NCBI GenBank assembly: GCA_015295885.1
Contig: DVEE01000438.1
Location: forward strand, 1-26,275
Length of the DNA: 26,275 nt
Direction of reading: 5' to 3'
DNA from: Leptolyngbyaceae cyanobacterium M65_K2018_010
GTDB taxonomy: Bacteria; Cyanobacteriota; Cyanobacteriia; Phormidesmidales; Phormidesmidaceae
The notes below the pieces were generated by a model. It searched no databases. It was not told where the DNA came from and saw only the letters and a list, made by a program, of their open reading frames with translations. Made by a program: the position numbers and the translations under genes. Positions 1-8,760 of this stretch are shown here, piece after piece (position 1 is the first letter of the stretch; every line of letters begins with the position of its first letter).

Positions 1-360
1 ACCCAGCCCGCTAGCCAGAGCCGATCCATAGATTGAAGTGCGAATCCGGTAATCGGCCCCCAGGCGATGCAACGCCGCCGCTGTGGTCAGGAGTTTAACG
101 TTAGACGCTGGGGTAAACAGGCGATCGCCATGACGGGCAAAGAGGGTGCGGCGAGCTTGAGGGGGAGCCAGGGTCTGCACCACCAAACCAGTGTAGGCCC
201 TGTCCAAGGGGGCCTGGTTGAGCGCAGCGTCTAGTTGGGGAACCAGTTGAGCCGGGCAGAGCGACCCGTAGGCCTGAGCCCCAGGCAGCAGTAAGCCGAG
301 CAGACTGGCCGTCAGGGTTGGGATGGCTAATGTAATGGGTCTAGGCCAAGGAATCTCCAT
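1..360 (-). CDS. dacB: D-alanyl-D-alanine carboxypeptidase/endopeptidase, PBP4 (DacB, S13) family, N-terminal part
   Basis: The gene is open at the window edge, and 120 codons are visible from the ATG at 358-360. Residues 1-30 form a Sec-type signal peptide with a hydrophobic stretch (LTASLLGLLLPGAQA), so the product should be exported. The Ser-x-x-Lys active-site motif of penicillin-binding proteins is seen as PASNVKLLTTAAALHRLGA, with S86 as the acylated serine and K89 as the general base. The phrase 'LFTPASNVKLLTTAAAL' is characteristic of the DacB/PBP4 class, which removes or cleaves D-Ala cross-links in periplasmic peptidoglycan. The SxN and KTG motifs would lie outside the window. It lies 161 bases downstream of pyk on the same strand. 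There is no clear Shine-Dalgarno, but this is the only ATG that gives a proper signal peptide. Confidence 0.85.
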   Translation of the reverse strand, partial: MEIPWPRPITLAIPTLTASLLGLLLPGAQAYGSLCPAQLVPQLDAALNQAPLDRAYTGLVVQTLAPPQARRTLFARHGDRLFTPASNVKLLTTAAALHRLGADYRIRTSIYGSALASGLG

Positions 361-521
361 GCCAAGGCGCGAGCGATCTTTCTGGTTGAATTATCCGCTA
401 ACGGTGGCACCCAGACCAGTCCTTCTGCAACCGGATGGGGCCATCCCCTGGGCCACCTCCGGTCGATTTAGCCTGAGGAGTGACCGTCGGCTACCGGGTG
501 CTGTTGTTAGCCTCAACCAGG

Positions 522-1946
522 CTATCCCTGAACCGTGTGAATTTTGATGAAATTGGTACCCTGGTGCTTCTGGGCTGGAATGCCACCCATAATTAACAAC
601 TTGTCCCCCATTTCGGCCATTTCGCGGCTCAGGAGAGTCTTTTCGGCCATTTCTACCATCGCTTCAAAGGTTAAGGGCGGTGTATCGATCAAAATGGGGC
701 GTACCCCCCAGATTAGGTTCATCCAGTGGTAAACCTTGTCGTTGGGGGTAAAGGCGACCACGATCGCCCGGGGACGCTCGCCGGAAGCAATGGTGGCGGT
801 GTAGCCGGTTTCGGTGAAACAAACAATGGCCTTTAGATCCAGGGTTTTATCGATGACGTTGAGGGCTTCGCTGAGGGCATGGGTTTCATCGTTTTTATCG
901 GCGGGTTCATTGATGAATTCCAGGTCTTGCTCGATGTCGCTGGCAATGCGAGCCAGCATTTCTACGGCCTTGACCGGAAAAGCCCCAACCGCTGACTCCC
1001 CCGAGAGCATTACCGCGTCGGTGCCATCAATAATGGCATTGGCCACATCACTCGCCTCCGCCCGGGTAGGCCGGGGATTATGGATCATACTGTCGAGCAT
1101 CTGGGTAGCCGTAATCACAGGAATGCTGCGGTAGTTGCACTCCCGAATAATGCGCTTTTGCAGCAACGGCACCTTTTCAGCCCGCATTTCCACGCCCAGG
1201 TCACCCCGCGCCACCATAATGGCATCCACCACATCGAGGATTTCCTCCAGGTTTTGGATCGCCTGGGGCTTCTCAATTTTGGCCAATACAGGAATGTGAT
1301 CGGCCCCTTTTTCGGCCAATAGGGATTTGAGGGTGAGGATGTCCGCCGCCTGGCGTACGAAGCTGAGGGAGATCATATCCACTCCCTGGGCTACGCCAAA
1401 GTCCACATCTTGCCTATCCTTTTCAGTCAGGGACGGTAGGCGCAGGTTTAAATCGGGTAGGTTAACTCCCTTGCGGCTTTTCAGCGGTCCGCCCTGCACC
1501 ACCCGACAGGTGACCTTAGGGGCTGATACGGCCTCAATCTGCAGCTCCAGGAGGCCGTCATCCAGCAAAATCTGCATGCCGGGTTGAGCTTCTTCGGCCA
1601 AGTAGGGATAGTCGATGCCAATGCTACCAGGGATGTGATCCGCCTCAGCCAGGGGCACCAAATCAATGGTCTGACCTTCCGTTAGCTCGATGGCTCCCTC
1701 GGGCAAATTGCCCACGCGAATTTTAGGGCCTTGTAAATCCTGCAGCAGGGTCAGCGGTGTGTCGTGTTCCACGGAAACCTCTCGCAGCAGAGCAATCATG
1801 CGAGCGTGGTCATCGTAGCTGCCGTGGGAGAAGTTTAGACGGGCTACGTTCATGCCCGCATCAATCATTTGCTTAAGGGTCGCCTTAGAACTGCTAGCCG
1901 GGCCAATGGTGGCCACGATTTTGGTCCGTCGGGGGAGAGGAATCAT
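522..1946 (-). CDS. pyk: Pyruvate kinase
   Basis: A 474-residue pyruvate kinase, which converts PEP and ADP to pyruvate and ATP in the cytoplasm as the last step of glycolysis. The N-terminal RTKIVATIGPAS and ARLNFSHG (R36, N38, S40) are substrate- and K+-binding signatures. The active-site signature IPVLAKIEKPQAI places the catalytic Lys at 223 and a metal-binding Glu at 225. MVARGDLGVEM (D249) and TATQMLDSM complete the TIM barrel, and the B domain is near 75-170. The C-terminal allosteric domain ends with the HTVQG tail. The length fits the short form (about 470-480 aa) rather than the roughly 590-aa cyanobacterial form with an extra C-terminal PEP-utiliser-like domain. It starts 43 bases after the end of the upstream c-di-GMP gene on the same strand, so read-through transcription is plausible. 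Confidence 0.96.
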   Translation of the reverse strand: MIPLPRRTKIVATIGPASSSKATLKQMIDAGMNVARLNFSHGSYDDHARMIALLREVSVEHDTPLTLLQDLQGPKIRVGNLPEGAIELTEGQTIDLVPLAEADHIPGSIGIDYPYLAEEAQPGMQILLDDGLLELQIEAVSAPKVTCRVVQGGPLKSRKGVNLPDLNLRLPSLTEKDRQDVDFGVAQGVDMISLSFVRQAADILTLKSLLAEKGADHIPVLAKIEKPQAIQNLEEILDVVDAIMVARGDLGVEMRAEKVPLLQKRIIRECNYRSIPVITATQMLDSMIHNPRPTRAEASDVANAIIDGTDAVMLSGESAVGAFPVKAVEMLARIASDIEQDLEFINEPADKNDETHALSEALNVIDKTLDLKAIVCFTETGYTATIASGERPRAIVVAFTPNDKVYHWMNLIWGVRPILIDTPPLTFEAMVEMAEKTLLSREMAEMGDKLLIMGGIPAQKHQGTNFIKIHTVQG

Positions 1947-1989
1947 GGTGAGCTAAGCTGAACGCGGGGCGCCCCTAGTATAGGCATAG

Positions 1990-4900
1990 TCACCGGATTG
2001 CTCGTGTAGCCTGGACTTCATTATGATGGAGCCGTTCCAGGGCGGACCTGGACCAGGGCCAGGCCCGTATGACTTGTTCCGCGGCCTGGGCCGATAGGGG
2101 CTTGGAAAAGCGGTATCCCTGGGCGAAGGGGCACCCGAACTGGCGCAATTGCACCACTTGGGCGTCGGTTTCTACCCCTTCTGCGATCGCGGTCATACCC
2201 AGGCTATGGGCCAGGGCCAGAATGGCCTGCACCATCGCGGCTCCCCGCCGATCGGCCTCGATGCGGCTGGTAAAGGAGCGATCAATTTTCAGAATTTGCA
2301 CTGGAAACCGATGCACCATGCTCAGGGAGGAGTAGCCTGTACCAAAGTCATCAATGCAGAGTTGAATGCCCCGTTCCTTCAGGGCCAGCAATAGGGACTC
2401 GGCGGTGTCGGGGTTTTCAATCAGGGCACTTTCGGTAATTTCTAGGCGTAGGCAATGGCTGCTCAGGTGGGCCTCGGCCAGAGCCTGATCGATTTTGGTG
2501 ATCAGGTTTTGGTTAGAAAATTGCTTCACCGACAGATTCACACTCATAATGAGATCCCCTGCCTGGGGCAGCGTTTTCTGCCAGTGGCTCAGTTGCTGAC
2601 AGGCCTTTCGTTGGGTCCATTCGCCAATGGCCAAAATCAACCCGGTTTCTTCGGCCAGGGGGATAAACCTCGGGGGGGGCACCATGCCCCACTGGCTGTG
2701 ATGCCACCGCACCAGAGCCTCGAACCCTACCAGAGCACCGTTTTGGAGATTGACGATGGGCTGATACTCCAGACCTATTTCTCCCCGTTCCAGGGCGCGT
2801 TGCAAGTCACTCTCAAGGGTCAGTTGAGTGGCCACCTGCTCGTACATTTTGGGGTCGAACAGGGCCGATCGCCCTCGTCCATTGTTTTTGGCCTGATACA
2901 TGGCGGTGTCGGCATCGCGTAGGAAATCCACCGCTTCCACGGAGCCAGTCAGGCTGGAGGAGACCCCGACGCTGGCGCTGATGAAGATTTCCCGCCCTTC
3001 CAGGGTCAGGGGAGTTTGCAAAACCTCGTGGATGCGATTAGCGACTTTCACCGGGTCTTCAAGGCTGACAATGTGGTTGAGCAAAATGGCAAATTCGTCG
3101 CCCCCTAGGCGGGCCACTAAATCGCCGTCCCGCACCACGGAACTGAGGCGGCGGGCGCACTCAATCAACAACTGATCGCCGACCAGATGGCCGAGGCTAT
3201 CGTTGATCACCTTAAACCGGTCAAGATCGATAAATAACACCGCAAAGGCCTGCGCCTGGTCGGTTTGGGCCCGTTTGGCCGCGGCATTGAGCTGCTCCAT
3301 AAAACAGGCCCGGTTGGGAATGCCGGTGAGGGGATCGTGCAGGGCTTCGTAGGCCAGGCGCTCTTCGATCTGCTTGCGTTCGGTAATGTCGGTTAGGGTG
3401 CCGACCAGGGCCACTAGAGTGCCCTGGGCATCGTGCTGGGCCTGGCCTAGCAGTTGCACAAACTTGCGCTCCCCGTTCGGCAGCCGCAGCGTCCCCTCCA
3501 GGTTGATCGGACTGCCATCCTGCAGGGCAGTGGCCAACTGGCTCTGCCAATCAGGGCGATCGCTCTCCTCTAACAGGGCCATCTGCTGCTCAAAGGAGAG
3601 GGGTTCGGTGGGGCCATCGAGGTTGTAAATGCGGTACATTTGCTCGGACCAGGTGAGCGTGTGGCTGGGTAAAGCCAGTTCCCAGTTACCGGTGTGGGCA
3701 ATGCGCTGGGCTTCCTTCAGCCGGGCTTCGGCTCGCTGGCGTTCTTGTAACTCGCGCTGGGCCTGGTCGAGGGTTTGGGCTTGCTGAATGGCAATCACCA
3801 ACTGGTCGGCCACAATTTTGACCAGCTCAATGTCAGAGGGTTGCCAAACCTCCTCCTCTAGGGCGGGGCGGTGAATGCCCAAACACCCCCAAGGTAGCCC
3901 GTCCGTCAGGGGCAGCGGCACCAGCAACCAGTTGCCGGGTAACGCCTGGGTGAGGGGATGGTGATCGCGGCTGGAGTCGAGCTGCACAATCTGGAGCTGT
4001 TTCAGACGGTCTGACAAGTTGGTTTCAGCGGTCATGCAAAGGGTATTGAGCAGGCTGATCATGGTGGGATCGGTGCGGTATTCTGCCACCTCCTGCCAGA
4101 CCTGAGTTTGGGGACAGTAGCGCTGAATATTGGCATGATCCACCTGGAGTAGGTAGGCAATTTCTCGGGCGGCGGTTTCAAAGATAGTGTCCAGGTCAAG
4201 GGATTGGCGGATGGCCTGAATCACCCGATTCAGCGCCTGCTCTCGACGAATTTGGTGCTCAAATTTTTGAGCGGTGAGGCGACGACTGGTAATATCCTGC
4301 AAGTAAACGGCCAGGCCATTCTGGGTGGGATAGACATGGACTTCGTACCAACGTTTGGCCCGGGCAAAATACTCCTCAAAGGTGGTGCTCTGGCGCTCCA
4401 CCATCGCCTGCCGAAAGCGTTGGGAAAACAAGGTGCCCAGCACCTCAGGAAACTCGTACCAGAAGTTGCGGCCTAGGAGCATTTGGCGCGATCGCTGCAG
4501 AAACTGCTCGGCCCGCTGGTTTAGGTAGGTGAACTGGGAATGGCGATCCAGGGCAAAGAAAGCGTCGGTAATACTCTCTAAAATATCGGAGACATGCTGG
4601 TGAGAGGCCTGGAGGGCGGCCTCGGTTTGTTTCATCTCGGTAATGTCGGTGTGGGTTCCCGCCAGGCGAGCCTGCCCCTTCGCCCCCTCGCCAATGCTCT
4701 GCCCCCGCGACAAAATCCAGCGCAGGCTACCATCCCGATGGCGCACCCGGTAGGTATGCTCAAACTGTCCGCCTCGGCCCCGCCGAAAGCGAGCCAGGTC
4801 TGCGGCCACCAGCGGAGCATCTTCTGGGTGGATGAGGGCCAGCCAGGCCGTCATTGTGTTTAGGCTAGAGTCGTAACCGAGCAGATTCACCAGGTTAGAG

Positions 4901-5922
4901 CTCAGGTACAGCCCATCGGTGCCGGCTGGCCAATCCCAAACCCCCACTTTGCTGTCCTGAATGGCCAGGGCAAACCGTTCTTCACTGCGCCGTAGGGCCA
5001 TTTCGGCCGCCTTGCGATCGCCAATATCCTGGGCAATGCCAATGCTAAACCAAGGGTCTCCATCGCTGTGGCGCACCAACCCCACCGTCAGGGCCACCCA
5101 AATGGATCGACCACTTTTGTGGAGGTAGCGTTTCTCGATAGAAAAGGCGTTTAAATCCCCAGCCAATAGCCGTTCGTTGTACTCCAGGTCGAGGCTCACA
5201 TCGGCCGGGTGGGTAATCTCGTGAAAGGTTTTGCCGACCAGTTCCCCAGGGCTGTAGCCCAGCATTTGGCACATGCCGGGGTTGACATCCACCAACCGCC
5301 CCTGCAAATCTGCCTGGCAGATGGCCACACCCACCTGCTCAAAAATCACCTGAAAGCGGGCTTCAGCCGCCCGGAGCATCCCCTGGGTTGGGTCAGGTAT
5401 GGGGCCGACTACCCCGAGGGAATAATCTGGCCCGCCGATCTGGATGCCTCGATCCACGCGATCCGGCTTAATACCATGCCGCGCTCCACCTTGGCCCCGG
5501 AGACAATCCTTAAACAGGGCCCTCAGCCGTGGCCGAGTCAAGAGTCCGTCAACTTGCTCGCGCCCCTCCCCGACCAGCAGGCACCGGAGTGGAGATCGCC
5601 CCATCACTTGCAGCGCCTCCGCCACCGTGGCCCTTGGGTTCAAGATCGGCAGATCGGTCAGCATCCCCTCGCTGACCGGGGTTTGAGCCACATCTACGCC
5701 AACCGCCACCAGGCGAATCAACGCTTGATGGGTGAGTATCCCTAACACCCCGGGCTTGACCCCGATCAGAACACAGCCCGACCTCTGCCCTTGTAGAATC
5801 TGGGCCGCTTGCTGCAAGGAGGCTTGGGGCAATAGCCAAGGGCAGGGCTCAACAAAGTGCTCTAGGGGTAGGCTTGCCACAGCAGGCTGAGACAAGCCAC
5901 TAAGGTCAGGGATGGCCGACAT
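1990..5922 (-). CDS. Bifunctional diguanylate cyclase/c-di-GMP phosphodiesterase with CBS, PAS and GAF sensor domains
   Basis: A 1310-residue multi-sensor protein with no transmembrane segment visible. Approximate domain order is: CBS pair 25-145; PAS 183-310; PAS/PAC 311-435 (Y...HRDGSLRW...HTDITE); PAS 436-560; GAF 565-725; PAS/PAC 745-865; GGDEF 870-1040; EAL 1050-1300. The cyclase motif GGDEF is intact at 940-944. It is preceded at the canonical distance by an RxxD product-inhibition site (RDGD, 931-934). The EAL motif is intact at 1068-1070, with downstream NLSVKQF, ITESALIENPD, DDFGTGYSS, KIDRSF and AEGVET all present, so both activities are predicted. The GAF shows neither the canonical chromophore CH nor a DXCF motif, so I do not call it a phytochrome or cyanobacteriochrome. 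The CBS pair suggests adenine-nucleotide sensing (inference). Confidence 0.95.
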   Translation of the reverse strand: MSAIPDLSGLSQPAVASLPLEHFVEPCPWLLPQASLQQAAQILQGQRSGCVLIGVKPGVLGILTHQALIRLVAVGVDVAQTPVSEGMLTDLPILNPRATVAEALQVMGRSPLRCLLVGEGREQVDGLLTRPRLRALFKDCLRGQGGARHGIKPDRVDRGIQIGGPDYSLGVVGPIPDPTQGMLRAAEARFQVIFEQVGVAICQADLQGRLVDVNPGMCQMLGYSPGELVGKTFHEITHPADVSLDLEYNERLLAGDLNAFSIEKRYLHKSGRSIWVALTVGLVRHSDGDPWFSIGIAQDIGDRKAAEMALRRSEERFALAIQDSKVGVWDWPAGTDGLYLSSNLVNLLGYDSSLNTMTAWLALIHPEDAPLVAADLARFRRGRGGQFEHTYRVRHRDGSLRWILSRGQSIGEGAKGQARLAGTHTDITEMKQTEAALQASHQHVSDILESITDAFFALDRHSQFTYLNQRAEQFLQRSRQMLLGRNFWYEFPEVLGTLFSQRFRQAMVERQSTTFEEYFARAKRWYEVHVYPTQNGLAVYLQDITSRRLTAQKFEHQIRREQALNRVIQAIRQSLDLDTIFETAAREIAYLLQVDHANIQRYCPQTQVWQEVAEYRTDPTMISLLNTLCMTAETNLSDRLKQLQIVQLDSSRDHHPLTQALPGNWLLVPLPLTDGLPWGCLGIHRPALEEEVWQPSDIELVKIVADQLVIAIQQAQTLDQAQRELQERQRAEARLKEAQRIAHTGNWELALPSHTLTWSEQMYRIYNLDGPTEPLSFEQQMALLEESDRPDWQSQLATALQDGSPINLEGTLRLPNGERKFVQLLGQAQHDAQGTLVALVGTLTDITERKQIEERLAYEALHDPLTGIPNRACFMEQLNAAAKRAQTDQAQAFAVLFIDLDRFKVINDSLGHLVGDQLLIECARRLSSVVRDGDLVARLGGDEFAILLNHIVSLEDPVKVANRIHEVLQTPLTLEGREIFISASVGVSSSLTGSVEAVDFLRDADTAMYQAKNNGRGRSALFDPKMYEQVATQLTLESDLQRALERGEIGLEYQPIVNLQNGALVGFEALVRWHHSQWGMVPPPRFIPLAEETGLILAIGEWTQRKACQQLSHWQKTLPQAGDLIMSVNLSVKQFSNQNLITKIDQALAEAHLSSHCLRLEITESALIENPDTAESLLLALKERGIQLCIDDFGTGYSSLSMVHRFPVQILKIDRSFTSRIEADRRGAAMVQAILALAHSLGMTAIAEGVETDAQVVQLRQFGCPFAQGYRFSKPLSAQAAEQVIRAWPWSRSALERLHHNEVQATRAIR

Positions 5923-6062
5923 GGGCGGGGGGATTACGCTTGGTTAAGCAGAGCATGGGTAATGGCAGAATACCCGTCTTTAGCCCAGTAAGCGACATGA
6001 CCGTGCCCCTAGGCATGACCAGAGCAGGATGGGCTGGCCTTTTGCCGCCTGGCTTCGGTGCT

Positions 6063-7121
6063 CTACTCTTCCACCATCAGACGCCAACGAATGGTTTGGG
6101 CCGTTACGCTGTTGGCTTCCCCCAGTCGCACCTGCACGGTTTCGCGGGTGATGGGCTCCAGGGCGGTCAGCAAAGCCCGCAGATTTGGAGTACTCTCGCC
6201 GCTATCCACAAACACCCGTTCCGCCAGTTGGTTCAGCCGTTTCCAGGCGGTATAGAGTTTGGCGGCGGTTTGCTCAATTTGGGCGGCCTGGGCCACCATA
6301 TCCGCCGCAGAGTTGAGACAGCCCACCCGCAAGGCTTCTTCTAGGGCCAGTTCCAGGTTAAAGTCGCTGGCTTCCAGAAGCTGTACCTGGTTGGCCGAGG
6401 CCAGGTACTTGGAGAGGTAGCGGGCTTCCGCCGTGACCTGCTTGAGGGTGTCCAAATCAGGGTTGAGTTCTACCTCGGTTTTCAGCGTAGTTTGGTGGGT
6501 GGGGGGAAGCTTTTCCATCTCCTTCACCAGGGGGGCAATGTAGCGGGTCGGGATGGTGTTGTTCGCCGCTTTTTCCCTTAGGGTTTCGGGGATGAGCTCC
6601 GAGGTCATGGCGGCCCATTCGTTGGCCACCTGACGCACCTCCCGACGGGTAATGTGATCGCCCTTGCGGGCGGAGTCGCTGACTAATTGCTGGACTTCCG
6701 GGGCGGCTTTGGCGGTTTCCACAAAGGCCCGTTTGCTGAACTGATTCACATCCTTAGGGGTGAGCAGGCCCGCCGCCAGCAGTTGATCGGCACTGTCGGC
6801 CAGTTCAATCAGGTTATAGGCATGGCTTTTGGTGATTTCCCGATCCTTCAGCCAGTTGAGGAAACCGGTACCGCGACCATCGCCGCCGCGCTTCTCGCGA
6901 TCGCGCACGGTCCGCAAAATTCGCCCTCGCCAGATGTCTGTCTGCAGATCAAAGCGATCGCACACCTGCCAGGCCGCCTCTACCTGCTGATTAAACTCAT
7001 AGTCAGAGATTTGCTCATCATTGGGATCCGGCAACTGAAAGGCCAGTTCCCCGGCCTGCATCGCTGACTGAATGGATTCAGAAGAGTAGGGCATTGCTAC
7101 CGTCATACCGTTGTCACCCAT
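6063..7121 (-). CDS. Conserved-looking 352-aa protein of unknown function, possible DNA-binding region
   Basis: I do not recognise this family. The protein is soluble, helix-rich and charged, with no signal peptide or membrane segment. Residues about 80-110 (GTGFLNWLKDREITKSHAYNL) read like a small helix-turn-helix, as in Kor/ParB-like proteins, and residues 145-170 (HITRREVRQVANEWAAM) could form a second helical unit. That is a visual impression only. The C-terminal half is predicted helical and may oligomerise (inference). The ATG at 7121 gives the longest frame. Internal ATGs at 7106 and 7094 are possible, since none has a strong Shine-Dalgarno. It follows plsC by 102 bases on the same strand and precedes the c-di-GMP gene by 140 bases. 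Confidence 0.8.
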   Translation of the reverse strand: MGDNGMTVAMPYSSESIQSAMQAGELAFQLPDPNDEQISDYEFNQQVEAAWQVCDRFDLQTDIWRGRILRTVRDREKRGGDGRGTGFLNWLKDREITKSHAYNLIELADSADQLLAAGLLTPKDVNQFSKRAFVETAKAAPEVQQLVSDSARKGDHITRREVRQVANEWAAMTSELIPETLREKAANNTIPTRYIAPLVKEMEKLPPTHQTTLKTEVELNPDLDTLKQVTAEARYLSKYLASANQVQLLEASDFNLELALEEALRVGCLNSAADMVAQAAQIEQTAAKLYTAWKRLNQLAERVFVDSGESTPNLRALLTALEPITRETVQVRLGEANSVTAQTIRWRLMVEE

Positions 7122-7223
7122 GACACAGGTTGACTATTGTCCCACGTTTCCCGGTTGGAGACGGCCCGGACCTGATTGCCAAAGTCATTTCCCCACCGGA
7201 GAGTTGGCGCCGGGGCGAGGGAC

Positions 7224-7976
7224 CTAGGCCAGGGCTAGCCGTTGGGCCACCAGGACCTCTAGACGGGCTTGTAAATCCCGGGTTAACTGCTTGGCACCGG
7301 CCTTAATTGCCTCGGGGGAGTCTTTGCCATTTAGATAGGCTTGCACCGGGATGCCGGCCCCAATCTGAACCTGCACCGGGCAGCCCCAACTGGGGTAGGC
7401 TTCACCGTAGGAAATGTCAATCGGTAAAATTTGCACGTTGAGGCCCGTTCTAGCCACCTCAGCCTGTAAGGCCAAACGGGCCAGTCCAGGTTTCAAGGTG
7501 TGGACCCTATCTACCCGGTGGATCCCGCCTTCTGGGTAAATCACCAGCATTTCCTGATTCAGGAGTAGGTCTATGCCGTAGCGCAGACTGGCAATGGTGG
7601 GGCGCCGCACATTGACGGGGAACCCGCCCAGGCGACGAATGAACCAACCCTGCATCCCTTTCACCTCATCGGCGGTGACCATAAAGCGCAGGTCACGGCC
7701 CGTAGCGGGGCGACCCGCCGCCAGGGGCAGCACGATGGAATCCCACCGGGCCCGGTGGGTAGGGGCCAAGATAACCGGACCAGCCAGGGGAATATGGTCT
7801 TGGCCGGTGATCTGCACGGGGCCAAAATAGAGGGGCAAGACCAACCGCTGGCCTAGGAAGTAGGCCAGCGGCGTCAGAAGGGGAGAGCAGTATGAACGAG
7901 GCGGTGCCGCCGTAGGTAGAGCAACGGTTTCGGTAGATGGGGAGGAGGCCATGGGCTGGTGTAGCAGGGTAGCCAT
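7224..7976 (-). CDS. plsC: 1-acyl-sn-glycerol-3-phosphate acyltransferase family protein (PlsC-like)
   Basis: A 250-residue member of the PlsC/LPLAT family, which transfers an acyl chain to lysophosphatidic acid at the membrane. The catalytic HX4D box is APTHRARWDS (H74, D79). The glycerolphosphate-binding blocks are GGFPVNVRR (about 118-125) and YPEGGIHR (148-154). In the latter, the usual EGT/EGxR reads EGG, a common variation. An amphipathic stretch at 31-52 (SPLLTPLAYFLGQRLVLPLYFG) may sit on the membrane. The reading frame continues upstream to 8258 inside tadA. I chose the ATG at 7976 because the upstream extension overlaps tadA and has no family similarity. ATG 7952 is an alternative. 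It lies between tadA (109-base gap) and the 352-aa gene. Confidence 0.88.
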   Translation of the reverse strand: MATLLHQPMASSPSTETVALPTAAPPRSYCSPLLTPLAYFLGQRLVLPLYFGPVQITGQDHIPLAGPVILAPTHRARWDSIVLPLAAGRPATGRDLRFMVTADEVKGMQGWFIRRLGGFPVNVRRPTIASLRYGIDLLLNQEMLVIYPEGGIHRVDRVHTLKPGLARLALQAEVARTGLNVQILPIDISYGEAYPSWGCPVQVQIGAGIPVQAYLNGKDSPEAIKAGAKQLTRDLQARLEVLVAQRLALA

Positions 7977-8085
7977 AGGTAGCAGGAAAGGTTGACTGAG
8001 TCGATGACGTTTTCTTAGTTTCACCCTAACTTCGCCTCTGCGGCGACCAAAGCCAGGGAATGCCAGTTTTAGGGTTGGCCTTGGT

Positions 8086-8601
8086 TTAAGTACTAGGGTG
8101 CCCAGCTTGGCGTCTGTTCTGAAACCAGATCTGTAACTGTTGGCGGCACGGATCGGCCAGAATTCCCGCCAACACTGGCAGGTGGTGGTTTGAGCAGGCA
8201 CTGGCGGGCAAGTTGAGGCAGGACCGCACGGCCCCAGCTTTTGGATCATCGGCGCCATAAACCAACAACCCCAAGCGGCTTAACCCCAGGGCCCCCGCAC
8301 ACATTGGACAGGGCTCAAGGGTGACGTAGAGGGTGCATTGGTTCAAGCGCCAACGGCCCAACCGGTGACTAGCCTGACGCAGGGCAAGAATTTCCGCATG
8401 GGCGGTAGGATCTTGATCCTGTTCGCGCCGGTTGGCGGCTTCGGCTAACAGCCGATCCTGAGGGCCCACGACCACTGCTCCAACCGGCACATCTCCCGCC
8501 TCACCAGCGGTTTCGGCTAACTCCAGGGCACGCATCATCCAACGCCGGTGGCGCCGGTAGGTAGCATCCTCAAGGGCCGGAGGGGGAAGGGTATAGGGCA
8601 T
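8086..8601 (-). CDS. tadA: tRNA-specific adenosine deaminase (TadA)-type cytidine deaminase-fold enzyme
   Basis: A 171-residue zinc deaminase. The catalytic zinc site is complete: HAE (H68, E70 as the proton shuttle) and PCPMC (C98, C101), with the TadA-style contexts DPTAHAEILALRQA and LEPCPMCAGAL. Family knowledge gives conversion of wobble A34 to inosine in tRNA-Arg(ACG). VPVGAVVV and VYGADDPKAGAV are further TadA-like signatures. The reading frame runs to 8694, but the family N-terminus (YRRHRRWMMRALELAE) fits the ATG at 8599-8601. The stretch further upstream lies in the divergent promoter region shared with potD. The C-terminal 15 residues are basic, as expected for tRNA contact. A related guanine or cytosine deaminase cannot be wholly excluded. 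Confidence 0.9.
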   Translation of the reverse strand: MPYTLPPPALEDATYRRHRRWMMRALELAETAGEAGDVPVGAVVVGPQDRLLAEAANRREQDQDPTAHAEILALRQASHRLGRWRLNQCTLYVTLEPCPMCAGALGLSRLGLLVYGADDPKAGAVRSCLNLPASACSNHHLPVLAGILADPCRQQLQIWFQNRRQAGHPST

Positions 8602-8760
8602 GGGCAGGATTTCCCCAGGGGCAAACCGGGGGCGGATGAGGGAGGTTATCCCCTGACAGCAAAGCCGCCACCAACTCTGGCACCAGATGCTCAATCACAG
8701 CGGCCTGGCCTTAAACTATATCTTCAGAACATAGCCCATGGCCTACTTTCCAGGGAATCT

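Noticed and set aside
2455..2922. 155-aa plus-strand frame inside the c-di-GMP gene
   Set aside because: Shadow of the EAL/GGDEF coding strand, with no ribosome site or family similarity.
4000..4280. Bilin-binding GAF (cyanobacteriochrome) in the c-di-GMP protein
   Set aside because: The GAF lacks the canonical CH chromophore site and a DXCF motif, so it is treated as an ordinary GAF.
7977..8258. N-terminal extension of the plsC frame
   Set aside because: Lies largely inside tadA on the same strand, is Arg/Pro-rich and unlike the family. The real start is at 7976 or 7952.
8548..8760. N-terminal extension of the potD frame
   Set aside because: Antisense to the start of tadA, with no signal-peptide sense. 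The Tat-type signal begins at 8761.
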